A stretch of 64,000 nucleotides of DNA from J095 sp964517605 (GTDB taxonomy: Bacteria; Chloroflexota; Anaerolineae; 4572-78; J111): contig CAZFCE010000011.1 in the NCBI GenBank assembly GCA_964517605.1, positions 111,665 to 175,664 on the forward strand, written 5' to 3'. Under the pieces are notes generated by a model. That model was given only the letters and a program-made list of their open reading frames with translations, searched no databases and had not been told where the DNA came from. Shown here piece after piece: positions 18,089 through 25,444 of this stretch. Both the position numbers and the translations under genes were made by a program. The first letter of the stretch is position 1, and each line of letters begins with the position of its first letter.

Positions 18089-18232
18089 TCGGTTCACATA
18101 AAATAAGCAACCTGTTAGCGTAAACTTTACGTTAAGGTTTTAAAGATTAATACGTTCTTGCCAGCGGAATCCTGCATTGCGATGGGGATGAGTTATTGAG
18201 CGGCTACAAAACATTCACCACCGAAGGAATCG

Positions 18233-18260
18233 AAAAAGCCGGGTGCCCAGGCCCGGCTTT
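18233..18260 (-). terminator. Intrinsic terminator of the feo operon
   Basis: On the minus strand AAAGCCGGG pairs with CCCGGCTTT around an eight-base loop and is followed by five T. It lies about 120 bases beyond the feoB membrane gene. Confidence 0.7.
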
Positions 18261-18378
18261 CCCAAAAGGAGGAGAAGAGTTAATAAATTCTTATAGCATT
18301 AAGATACAATCGTTTTGGTTTATTAACTTGATGAAAATTAACCGCCTACCCTACGTTTACCATACGCAGTCGGTATTT

Positions 18379-19839
18379 TTAAAACAGGCTAGCCAATCGC
18401 CACAGTTGGGCCACGGCAAAGGTAACGATAAACCCCATCACCAGCGGCAGTAGCGTTGCCACGGTTGTCCAGCGTTTGCTGCCCGTTTCTTTGTAGATGG
18501 TGTAAATGGTAGTGCTGCACGGGTTGTGCAACAGGCTGAACAACATCAGATTGATGGCCGTGAGCAGCGTCCAGCCGCCGGCGTGAAACAAGGCCAGCGT
18601 TTCGGCGTTGCCGGCTGAAAATAAAACCCCGGCCCCGGCTCCGTATTGCGAGGTGCCCGTTACCAGCACCGTGAGCATTAACACCGTGGGGATAACAATT
18701 TCGTTGGCCGGGATAGCCACCACGTAAGCCAGCAAAATTACGCCGTTTAGCCCCAGCAACAGCCCCAGCGGGTTGAGCAGGTTAATAAGATGCGCGGCCA
18801 AACTAACCCCGCCGATGGTGACATTGGCCACCAGCCAGATAATCGCGCCGGAGGGCATGGCAAACACAATGGCCCGCCACAACACGTAAACGGTGCGGTC
18901 AATGAGCGAGGTGTAAACGGTTTGCCAAAACCGGGGCGGGCGATACGGCGGCAACTCCAGGCTAAAGGTTGAGGCTTCGCCCTTAAGCCACGTGCGCGAC
19001 AACCCCCACGAAACCGCAAAACTCAGCAGCACTCCCAACATGGCCACGCCCACCACCGCCAAAGCCGAAATCAGCCCGCCTAAATACGCCGGCACCAGCG
19101 TGCCCATAAACAGCGAGGCGATTAAAATTTGGGTGGGCCAGCGCCCGTTGCAAAGGGCAAAATTGTTGGTGATAATGGCAATCAGCCGTTCGCGCGGGCT
19201 ATCAATAACCCGCGAGGCCACCACGCCGGCGGCGTTGCAGCCAAAGCCCATCATCATACTGAGCGATTGTTTGCCGTGCGTTCCGGCTTTTTTAAAGATA
19301 TTGTCCAGGTTAAAGGCCACGCGGGGCAGGTAGCCAAAATCTTCCAGCAGGGTGAACAGCGGAAAGAAAATAGCCATAGGCGGCAGCATCACCGAAACTA
19401 CCCAGGCCGTAGCCAGGTACATGCCATCAATTAACAGCCCGTCAAGCCACCACGGCAGGCCCACGGCGGCGCTGCCCGCCTTTAACAGCGGGTGAACGGT
19501 ATCCAGTAGAATGTATGATAACAACGCCGATGGGTAATTGGCCCCGGAAATGGTAATCCAAAAAACCACGGTGAACAGCAAAACCATCAGCGGAAAGCCC
19601 CACAGCCGGCTGGTTACCAGCCGGTCAATGGTGCGATCCAGGTTGAAGCGCGGCGGCGTGTCGGGGTAGGTTACGGCCCGGTCGGCAATGCGGGCGGCAT
19701 CGGTGTACATGGCTTCAACAATATTCTCATGCACGCTGCCGCTCACGCTCCAGCGCAGCCGGTTGGCGGTTTCTAAAATGGCGCGGGCGGCCTCGGTGGA
19801 AACGCCGCCCGCCGGAGTTAGTTGATCCGGGTTAAGCAT
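18379..19839 (-). CDS. feoB: FeoB membrane domain as a separate protein
   Basis: This 486-residue membrane protein corresponds to the transport part of FeoB, which takes Fe(II) across the inner membrane. It begins with a soluble linker (residues 1-75), then about nine or ten hydrophobic segments with two Gate-type regions. Conserved pieces include MMMGFGCNAAGVVASRVID, NNFALCNGRWPTQ and LLHNPCSTTIYTIYKETGS. The usual GFGCNVPA and SCGARLP pore motifs appear here as GFGCNAAG and ALCNGRWP. Its ATG overlaps the GTPase gene by eight bases, so this is a genuine two-gene FeoB with coupled translation and not one frameshifted gene. Confidence 0.88.
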   Translation of the reverse strand: MLNPDQLTPAGGVSTEAARAILETANRLRWSVSGSVHENIVEAMYTDAARIADRAVTYPDTPPRFNLDRTIDRLVTSRLWGFPLMVLLFTVVFWITISGANYPSALLSYILLDTVHPLLKAGSAAVGLPWWLDGLLIDGMYLATAWVVSVMLPPMAIFFPLFTLLEDFGYLPRVAFNLDNIFKKAGTHGKQSLSMMMGFGCNAAGVVASRVIDSPRERLIAIITNNFALCNGRWPTQILIASLFMGTLVPAYLGGLISALAVVGVAMLGVLLSFAVSWGLSRTWLKGEASTFSLELPPYRPPRFWQTVYTSLIDRTVYVLWRAIVFAMPSGAIIWLVANVTIGGVSLAAHLINLLNPLGLLLGLNGVILLAYVVAIPANEIVIPTVLMLTVLVTGTSQYGAGAGVLFSAGNAETLALFHAGGWTLLTAINLMLFSLLHNPCSTTIYTIYKETGSKRWTTVATLLPLVMGFIVTFAVAQLWRLASLF

Positions 19840-20686
19840 GCGCCGCCTCCTGAATTTGCCGTACCAAATTGCCGTTGGTTTCGCCGCCGGGGTCGTCGCG
19901 GGTCAGGTCGCCCAGTTCACCGCGTTCTATGGCCTCGATAATCCGCTGGTCGCCATCAAGCAGGCGCAGGGCAACCCAGCGGGCGTTGGGCAGCCCCGGA
20001 AAAGCCGCTTCGATGCGCTGCACCAGTTCGACGATGGCGCGTTTGAGCGCCGGCGGCTCGTTTTGGGTGCGATGGGGTCGGCACACGTATTGGCCGGTGG
20101 CTACCTGGCGCACCGCTTGCAGCAGGTCGGTGATACCATGTTTGGTGCGGGCGCTGGTGGGGATAACCGGCACGCCCAAATCGCGGGCCAGCGAGCGTTC
20201 ATCCACCTGGATTTTGTGGCGGCGCGCTTCGTCCATTAAATTCAGGGCCACTACGGCGCGGTCGGTAATTTCCAGCACTTGCAGCACCAGGTTCAGGTTG
20301 CGCTCCAGCCGGGTGGCATCGGCCACAATGATGGTTACATCTGGCCGGCCAAACAGAATAAAGTTGCGGGCCACTTCTTCATCCAGGCTGGTGGATAACA
20401 GGGAATAAGTGCCGGGCAGATCAACAATTTTGTAGCGTTGCCCATCGTATTCAAAGCCGCCTTCGGCCCGGGCCACGGTTTTGCCGGGCCAGTTGCCGGT
20501 ATGCTGGCGCAGGCCGGTGAGCGCGTTGAATATGGTGCTTTTGCCGGTGTTGGGGTTGCCGGCCAGCGCCACCACAAAATCGTAGTTGGCCATGTCTATG
20601 CCCAATTTGGTAAGGTTGCCCCGGTGATGAGCCGGGCAGGTTTGGCAAACGTCGGAGATTGGCGGAAGTTGGGGTGTGGCGGTCAT
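19832..20686 (-). CDS. feoB: FeoB GTPase domain as a separate protein
   Basis: This 284-residue protein is the cytosolic G-domain of ferrous-iron transporter B. It has a P-loop GNPNTGKST, G3 DLPGTYSL and G4 NLMDE, followed by a helical GDI-like region. An N-terminal CQTCPAHH could bind metal. It is expected to hydrolyse GTP and gate the membrane partner encoded next. The start overlaps the stop of the DtxR gene by one base (TAATG), and its end overlaps the membrane gene by eight bases, so all three are translated as a unit. Confidence 0.9.
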   Translation of the reverse strand: MTATPQLPPISDVCQTCPAHHRGNLTKLGIDMANYDFVVALAGNPNTGKSTIFNALTGLRQHTGNWPGKTVARAEGGFEYDGQRYKIVDLPGTYSLLSTSLDEEVARNFILFGRPDVTIIVADATRLERNLNLVLQVLEITDRAVVALNLMDEARRHKIQVDERSLARDLGVPVIPTSARTKHGITDLLQAVRQVATGQYVCRPHRTQNEPPALKRAIVELVQRIEAAFPGLPNARWVALRLLDGDQRIIEAIERGELGDLTRDDPGGETNGNLVRQIQEAAHA

Positions 20687-21624
20687 TACTGCGCCTCCTC
20701 TAAATTACGGTTGATAAAAATATAGTCGGCTTGCTCCCGGCGCAGGCCAATGAGCGATTGCCGGAAAAAGTAGGCGGTTGGATCGCCGCTGGGGCTAACC
20801 ATCTCGGCTTTGATGACGGTGCCGGGCAAAATGCCCAAATCCATAAAGCGGCGGCGCTCCACGCCCCGGCAGGCCGGCGAAATACTCACCACGCGGGCGG
20901 TTTGTCCAATGGGCAGGCTGCTAAGCCGCTGGTATTGCACCGGCGTGGTTATTTCTTCGTCGGCCAACGGAATCACCGACACGTTGCGGGCCAGTAACGG
21001 GGCCAGCACGCATTCTTCCGCGCCAGCCAAAAAGCGGATTCGCTCCGGCGTTTTTTCTTTGATTCTGATTTCCAAGCCGGGGTACAGTCCTTCGGCCACC
21101 AGTTGCGCGTAGACTACCGGCGGTTCGTCTTCCAGATGCACAATTCGGGCGGCCTGGCCGGTTTCTAGAGCGTTGAGCGATTGCCCGCCGTGCGGCACAA
21201 AATCGCCGGCGGCGGTGGGGATGGGGTCGCCGTGCGGGTCGTGGGTGGGATGCCCCAGCCGCGCCGCCAGCGCCTCGATTTCGGTGGGGGTGAGCAGGTG
21301 TTCTTCGCGTTCGGCGCGCTCGTGCCACTCGGATTCGTGAAAGCCGGTTTCATCGGCCAGGTAGCGTTCCCACAGCCGGTGCGCCCGGATAACCTGCAAG
21401 GCGTAATTTTCACCGGCGGGGGTGAGCAAAAAATCGCTGTTGGCCAGTTTGAGCAGGTTGCGGCTGGTCATTTTGGCAATAAGCAGGCTGGCTTCGTTCA
21501 CCGAAACCTGGAGCACGCCGGCAATGCTTTCCAGAGTGGGCCGGCGGTTTTTTTGCTGGCAGTGGTAAATATGTTTGAGCACATCTTCTATGAAAATGCG
21601 TTCTGTGGTTGGGATTGCCTCCAT
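20686..21624 (-). CDS. DtxR/MntR-type metalloregulator fused to two FeoA-like domains
   Basis: The protein has 312 residues. The ATG at 21624 is preferred because AAGGTG lies six bases before it; a GTG nine bases upstream is the alternative. Residues about 8-75 form a winged helix, and 75-145 the metal-binding/dimerisation domain (RAHRLWERYLAD, HESEWHERAEREEHLL, LGHPTHDPHGDPIP). Two SH3-like FeoA domains follow (about 155-235 and 240-310). It should repress its own feo operon when Fe(II) or Mn(II) is plentiful. No free feoA gene is present, so the second FeoA domain may also act on FeoB. Confidence 0.9.
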   Translation of the reverse strand: MEAIPTTERIFIEDVLKHIYHCQQKNRRPTLESIAGVLQVSVNEASLLIAKMTSRNLLKLANSDFLLTPAGENYALQVIRAHRLWERYLADETGFHESEWHERAEREEHLLTPTEIEALAARLGHPTHDPHGDPIPTAAGDFVPHGGQSLNALETGQAARIVHLEDEPPVVYAQLVAEGLYPGLEIRIKEKTPERIRFLAGAEECVLAPLLARNVSVIPLADEEITTPVQYQRLSSLPIGQTARVVSISPACRGVERRRFMDLGILPGTVIKAEMVSPSGDPTAYFFRQSLIGLRREQADYIFINRNLEEAQ

Positions 21625-21660
21625 AAAGTACACCTTTTTTAGTTGCGGATAAATAAATTT

Positions 21661-21679
21661 TTAGCTTAGACTAAATTAT
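21661..21679. promoter_or_regulatory. DtxR-type iron box overlapping the feo transcription start
   Basis: Read on the plus strand the 19 bases starting TTAGCTTAGACTAAA match about 14 of 19 positions of the DtxR/IdeR consensus TWAGGTTAGSCTAACCTWA. The site lies just downstream of the -10 of the feo promoter, where a repressor would block initiation. Confidence 0.6.
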
Positions 21680-21685
21680 TTTAGT

Positions 21686-21713
21686 ATTATAATTACAGAA
21701 ATGATACTGTCAA
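21686..21713 (-). promoter_or_regulatory. Consensus promoter of the feo operon
   Basis: A perfect TTGACA (21713-21708) and a perfect TATAAT (21691-21686) lie on the minus strand, 16 bases apart and about 60 bases upstream of the regulator ATG. Confidence 0.78.
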
Positions 21714-21730
21714 TACCTGGTTGGTGGGAA

Positions 21731-21758
21731 ATAAAAAAGGCCGCGATAAGCGGCCTTT
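21731..21758 (-). terminator. Intrinsic terminator after the small membrane peptide gene
   Basis: AAAGGCCGC and GCGGCCTTT pair around GATAA. On the minus strand a run of six T follows. It insulates the feo promoter from the gene at 21781-21996. Confidence 0.8.
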
Positions 21759-21780
21759 GGAATTATAAAAAATTAAGCAG

Positions 21781-21996
21781 TTATTGAAGCGGGGCAATCC
21801 GTTGCTGGCTTATGTCGCGCACCGGCGGGGCATCGGTTAATTGCAGGTACACTACCTGTTGCGCCGCGCCAACTTGTTCGGCGGCGTCGGCTTTGAGCGC
21901 CTGCGCATCGTTGACTACAAAAACAGTTGCCAAAATAGTGAGGCACAGTACCAGTGTTAACAGACCGTTGGTGATAATTGATTTTACGTGAGCCAT
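21781..21996 (-). CDS. Small single-pass membrane or secreted peptide of unknown function
   Basis: This is a 71-residue protein. GAGGTG lies five bases before the ATG, and it has its own promoter and terminator, which supports a real gene. Residues about 8-29 are a hydrophobic helix (NGLLTLVLCLTILATVFVV) that could be a membrane anchor or uncleaved signal. The rest is short, polar and Ala/Gln-rich, ending ISQQRIAPLQ. I do not recognise a family. Confidence 0.6.
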   Translation of the reverse strand: MAHVKSIITNGLLTLVLCLTILATVFVVNDAQALKADAAEQVGAAQQVVYLQLTDAPPVRDISQQRIAPLQ

Positions 21997-22028
21997 GATT
22001 ACACCTCGTTTTATTCAATCTTGGTTAC

Positions 22029-22056
22029 AGTATAACAGAACCAGGTTAAGGTGTAA
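22029..22056 (-). promoter_or_regulatory. Promoter of the small membrane peptide gene
   Basis: TTACAC (22056-22051) and TGT-TATACT (-10 at 22034-22029) lie on the minus strand, 16 bases apart and about 33 bases upstream of the ATG. Confidence 0.5.
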
Positions 22057-22134
22057 TCCGCCTGCCGGCTAATCCTGACTACGCTTAAAGTCGGGTATTT
22101 GGCGGCGGCGAGTTTATTTAAGCTACGGCACAAT

Positions 22135-22156
22135 GCCTACGACATTTGTCGTAGGC
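22135..22156. repeat. Strong hairpin downstream of yjbQ
   Basis: GCCTACGACA and TGTCGTAGGC form a 10-base perfect stem with a two-base centre, just past the yjbQ stop. There is no T-run on either side, so it is more likely an mRNA end-protecting hairpin or REP-like element than a classical terminator. Confidence 0.45.
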
Positions 22157-22165
22157 GCAGCCGGG

Positions 22166-22561
22166 TTAGCCGGCAATGATTTTTACATAAACCTGGCGGT
22201 CTCTTGGCCCATCAAAATCGCAAAAATAAATGCCCTGATAGCCGCCAATCACCAGTTTGCCATCTTCAATGATAAAATCCTGCGAAAAATTAAACAGGCT
22301 GGATTTGATGTGCGCCGCCGAGTTGCCTTCCTGGTGGGCGTAATCATCTTCAAACGGAACTATTTTGTTAATTTCTTTGAGGATGTCTTTGGTCACGTCG
22401 GGGTCGGTGTATTCGGTAATGGTGACGCCGGCGGTGGTGTGCGGCACAAAAAGCACACAAATCCCGGAGTTTACGCCGCTTTGCCGGATTATCTCCCGAA
22501 CATCGGCGGTGATTTCAACCATGTCGGTTCGGGCGTTTGTTTTTACTTTTAGGGTATACAT
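22166..22561 (-). CDS. yjbQ: YjbQ/UPF0047 family protein
   Basis: The protein has 131 residues. The ATG at 22561 is chosen because GGAGGAAAGC immediately precedes it; a start 12 bases further up would put the Shine-Dalgarno inside the gene. Family signatures are PHTTAGVTITEY, EGNSAAHIKSSL and GYQGIYFCDFDGPRDRQV. E. coli YjbQ has weak thiamine-phosphate synthase activity, and its main role is unsettled. The conserved His residues are present. It is a single-gene unit between a hairpin and the Crp/Fnr gene. Confidence 0.9.
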   Translation of the reverse strand: MYTLKVKTNARTDMVEITADVREIIRQSGVNSGICVLFVPHTTAGVTITEYTDPDVTKDILKEINKIVPFEDDYAHQEGNSAAHIKSSLFNFSQDFIIEDGKLVIGGYQGIYFCDFDGPRDRQVYVKIIAG

Positions 22562-22687
22562 GCTTTCCTCCATTGGAATATAGTATTGTTTTGGCGCTGG
22601 TTAAGAACAACTCGCGGGTGAGTTGCCGGTAATATGATACCAGAGGTGGCGGCGTTGCTGCAATCCGGGCCGGGAATGGGCGGCGGT

Positions 22688-23347
22688 TCAGGTGAGCCGG
22701 CGCAGCCCGGCCTCGTCTAAAATTTCAATGTGATGGCGGTCAGTGGCAATCAGATTGGCGCGTTGCAATTCTCTAAAGGCCCGGCCCACCATTTCTCGCA
22801 CCGTGCCCAGGTGGGCGGCAATTTCATCCTGGGTCCAATAGCTGCGGTTAAGCTGATGGCGCTCGTTTTGGTACTGAAGCAAAAACGAGGCCAGCCGCCC
22901 CGTTACCGGCAAAAACGACAGGTTGTGAATCCGTTGCACCAATTGGCGACAGCGCAGCGCCAGGTTGTAAATGATGGCATCGTTGAGCTGCGGAAATTGC
23001 TGCCGCAAGTGATCCATTGTTTCGCCAGAAATAATCCACACCACCGAATCCTCAACGGCAATCAGGTTGGCCGGGTTGGGACCGTTGTCAATAACCGGCA
23101 CCTCGTTGCAAGAATCGCCCGGTTTGAGGACGGTCAAAATGTGTTCGCGCCCTTCTTCGGACAGGCGGTACACTTTACACAATCCGGTGGCAACCAGGTG
23201 CAGCCCGGCATTGGGATTTTGCTCTAAAAAAATAATTTCGCCCGCGCTGAACCGGCGCACTATCACATAGTGAAGAATAACGCCCAGTGTGGCGTCGTCT
23301 AATCCCTGAAAATACGGGATGAACCGCAACAAAGCTTTTTGATCCAT
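22688..23347 (-). CDS. Crp/Fnr family transcriptional regulator
   Basis: The protein has 219 residues from ATG 23347; a GTG 15 bases upstream is also possible. A cupin-like effector domain (about residues 10-120) with FSAGEIIFLEQNPNAG precedes a winged helix (WTQDEIAAHLGTVREMVGRAF and RELQRANLI). The phosphate-binding cassette of true cAMP receptors is absent: the region reads GDSCNEVPVIDNGPNP. There is no Fnr-type N-terminal Cys cluster either. The signal sensed cannot be assigned. Its targets are unknown, and no near-palindromic Crp site was confidently found nearby. Confidence 0.88.
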   Translation of the reverse strand: MDQKALLRFIPYFQGLDDATLGVILHYVIVRRFSAGEIIFLEQNPNAGLHLVATGLCKVYRLSEEGREHILTVLKPGDSCNEVPVIDNGPNPANLIAVEDSVVWIISGETMDHLRQQFPQLNDAIIYNLALRCRQLVQRIHNLSFLPVTGRLASFLLQYQNERHQLNRSYWTQDEIAAHLGTVREMVGRAFRELQRANLIATDRHHIEILDEAGLRRLT

Positions 23348-23390
23348 TTGGGGCCGGCACACTCCAATCCAATAAAATTACGGCGCGTTT

Positions 23391-23423
23391 AAAAAACAGG
23401 CCGAGATTTTACCCCGGCCTGTT
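23391..23423 (-). terminator. Intrinsic terminator of the PfpI-like gene
   Basis: On the minus strand AACAGGCCG pairs with CGGCCTGTT around about eleven bases, and a T6 run follows. It ends the transcript from 24031. Confidence 0.7.
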
Positions 23424-23449
23424 GCAATTACGGCAAAAATTGGGCCTGA

Positions 23450-24031
23450 TTACAACTCAATTTTGGTGCCCAATACCTGCAAAAACTTTGATATCCAGGC
23501 CGGGTGAGCGGGCCAGGCCGGCGCAGTAACCAAATTACCATCCACGTGGGCGGCATCTACCGGAATGCTCATGTAGTTACCGCCGGCGCGCGACACATCG
23601 GGGCCGCAGGCCGGGTACGCCGAGCATTGTTTGCCATCCAGCACGCCCGCGGCGGCCAACACCTGAGCGCCGTGGCAAATGGCGGCAATCGGTTTGTTGG
23701 CGCCGGCAAAGTATTGCACAATTTGCAAAACCTTGTCATTCAGGCGGATATATTCCGGCGCGCGCCCGCCGGGGATAACCAGCGCGTCAAAATCGGCGGC
23801 GTTTACATCGGCAAACGTGGCGTTCAGGGTAAAATTGTGTCCCGGCTTTTCGCTGTAGGTCTGGTCGCCTTCAAAATCGTGCACGGCGGTGCGCACAAAG
23901 TCTCCGGCTTTCTTATCGGGGCATACGGCAAAAACGGCATGCCCTACAGCGGCCAAAGCCTGGAATGGAACCATCACTTCGTAATCCTCAACAAAGTCAC
24001 CTACTAAAAACAAGATTTTCTTTGCAGCCAT
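23450..24031 (-). CDS. DJ-1/PfpI family protein
   Basis: This 193-residue cytoplasmic protein has the class I glutamine-amidotransferase-like fold. It has VEDYEVMVPFQAL, LVIPGGRAPEYIR and the nucleophile elbow AAICHGAQVLAAAGVL with Cys followed by His. Relatives act as proteases, glyoxalases, deglycases or stress proteins; which applies here is not clear. AAAGGAG lies before the ATG. It is divergent from def with about 230 bases between them. Confidence 0.88.
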   Translation of the reverse strand: MAAKKILFLVGDFVEDYEVMVPFQALAAVGHAVFAVCPDKKAGDFVRTAVHDFEGDQTYSEKPGHNFTLNATFADVNAADFDALVIPGGRAPEYIRLNDKVLQIVQYFAGANKPIAAICHGAQVLAAAGVLDGKQCSAYPACGPDVSRAGGNYMSIPVDAAHVDGNLVTAPAWPAHPAWISKFLQVLGTKIEL

Positions 24032-24187
24032 ACGGTTTCTCCTTTGAATGTAATAAGTTGGTGGTTAATTGGGGAAAAAACAACAGCTATTATACTCCAG
24101 AAGTGCCGTGGTTCAAAGTAATGTTTAATCCAAAAAGAAGTTAAATTGAACATACTGCCGCCGCGTGGATATAACCGGCTGGCCGGT

Positions 24188-24216
24188 TTGTCTACGTTCT
24201 GGTTGTTTGTTATATT
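24188..24216 (+). promoter_or_regulatory. Promoter of the peptide deformylase gene
   Basis: TTGTCT (24188-24193) and TGT-TATATT (-10 at 24211-24216) are separated by 17 bases, 50 bases before the chosen ATG. Its place inside the longer upstream open frame supports the downstream start. Confidence 0.45.
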
Positions 24217-24265
24217 TCTGTGCAATAAATTTAACCCAAAGTTTAGCTTGTGTGGATGTTTGCAA

Positions 24266-24817
24266 ATGGCTGTAAAACCGATTGTTTTGTATAAAAAGAA
24301 TGAAGCCGCGCTCCGTAAAAAAAGCGAGCCGGTGCGCAGCGTTAACCGGCGCATAAAAAATCTTATTCAGGATTTAAAGGATACGCTGCTGGATCGTGAT
24401 GATGGCATTGGCCTGGCCGCGCCGCAAATAAATGATCACTGCCGGGTGATTGTGGTGCAGTTGGGCCACCACAGCGAAGCCCAGGCCGAGCCGGATCCGC
24501 CGATTGCGCTGATTAACCCGGAAATTATCGAAGCCAAAGATGACCGGCGCGATTTTGACGGCTGCCTGAGTTTGCCCGGCCTGTTTGCCGAAACGGTTCG
24601 CCCGCATTATTTGCGGGTGCAGGGGCTTGACGAATGGGGCAAACCGTTCGACCGGGTGTTTGAGGGGTTTGACGCGGTGCTGGTGCACCACGAGATTGAC
24701 CACCTGGACGGCGTTCTGTTTATTGACCGGGTGGCCCGGCCCGAAGACCTGTACCGGGTGAAAGAAGATGAAAACGGCAACTGGGTGCGCGTGCCGGTGA
24801 ATATCTCGGCGGAGTAA
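24266..24817 (+). CDS. def: Peptide deformylase
   Basis: The protein has 183 residues. The ATG at 24266 begins MAVKPIVLYKKNE, the normal N-terminus of the family. It removes the formyl group from the starting methionine of new proteins, using a metal bound by one Cys and two His. Motif 1 is GIGLAAPQI. Motif 2 is DGCLSLPG, with Asp where the usual sequence is EGCLS. Motif 3 is HHEIDHLDG. It converges on purN with six bases between stops. Confidence 0.92.
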   Translation: MAVKPIVLYKKNEAALRKKSEPVRSVNRRIKNLIQDLKDTLLDRDDGIGLAAPQINDHCRVIVVQLGHHSEAQAEPDPPIALINPEIIEAKDDRRDFDGCLSLPGLFAETVRPHYLRVQGLDEWGKPFDRVFEGFDAVLVHHEIDHLDGVLFIDRVARPEDLYRVKEDENGNWVRVPVNISAE

Positions 24818-24823
24818 GCGGGG

Positions 24824-25435
24824 TTAGTTGGCCGGCGGCGTTAACTGGCCGGCAATAAGCTGGCGCAACGTGTTCACCAGCAAATGGTGTTCGGCGGCGT
24901 GAACGCGCTCCTCCAGCGTGGCCAGGGTGTCGGCGGGTAAAATGGGCACAATCTGGCTGGACAGCACCGGGCCATCGTCTACGCCCTCATCCGGCACCAA
25001 ATGCACCATAATGCCCGTGTGTTCAATTTCGCCCCGTTGGTACGCCGCAAACGCGTGCTCAATGGCGTGCGTGCCGGGAAACTGCCCCGGCAGCGCCGGG
25101 TGCAAATTTATCACCCGATTGGGAAAAAACTGCAAAAACTTCAGGCTGAAAACGTGCATCCAGCCGGCCAAAACCACCCAGGTTGGCTCCAGCGCGGCCA
25201 CAAACCGGCCCAAATCCTCGTCGTAAATGGCGCGGTCTTCGCCTTTGCGCAGCCCAAAAGCAGCGGTGGGCAGGTTGTGCCGCTCCGCCCTAACCAGGCC
25301 AAAGGCGTTGCGCTTGTTAGAAATCACGCACCCAATTTCGGCGGGCAGCGCGCCCGCTTCAATGGCGTCAATTAACGCCTGCAAATTGCTGCCGTTGCCA
25401 GAAATCAAAACCACCAGTTTAGCTTTTGCGGCCAT
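24824..25435 (-). CDS. purN: Phosphoribosylglycinamide formyltransferase
   Basis: This 203-residue enzyme transfers a formyl group from 10-formyl-THF to GAR, the third step of purine synthesis. It shows SGNGSNLQALID near the N-terminus, the catalytic Asn-x-His in VINLHPALPGQFPG, and HTGIMVHLVPDEGVDDGP with the catalytic Asp. It is the last gene of the pur operon, nine bases after purM. Confidence 0.95.
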   Translation of the reverse strand: MAAKAKLVVLISGNGSNLQALIDAIEAGALPAEIGCVISNKRNAFGLVRAERHNLPTAAFGLRKGEDRAIYDEDLGRFVAALEPTWVVLAGWMHVFSLKFLQFFPNRVINLHPALPGQFPGTHAIEHAFAAYQRGEIEHTGIMVHLVPDEGVDDGPVLSSQIVPILPADTLATLEERVHAAEHHLLVNTLRQLIAGQLTPPAN

Positions 25436-25444
25436 TTGGCTGCC

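Larger units (their letters stand above)
18018..18378. other. Intergenic region between the STAND gene and the feo operon end
   Basis: This stretch is AT-richer than its neighbours. It holds the STAND promoter and leader dyad and the feo terminator (18233-18260). Nothing convincing is seen at 18111-18232. An AAAAGGAGGAGAAG motif at 18263-18276 looks like a Shine-Dalgarno, but no good reading frame follows it. Confidence 0.5.

Noticed and set aside
18196..18453. 85-codon plus-strand frame overlapping the feoB 3' end
   Set aside because: It starts at TTG, passes through the feo terminator hairpin and runs antisense into feoB. The nearby GGAGGAGA has no usable start after it.
19832..19839. Frameshift splitting a single feoB
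   Set aside because: The downstream part has its own ATG and an eight-base overlap, and the fold boundary falls exactly between the GTPase and membrane domains. This is a true two-gene arrangement.
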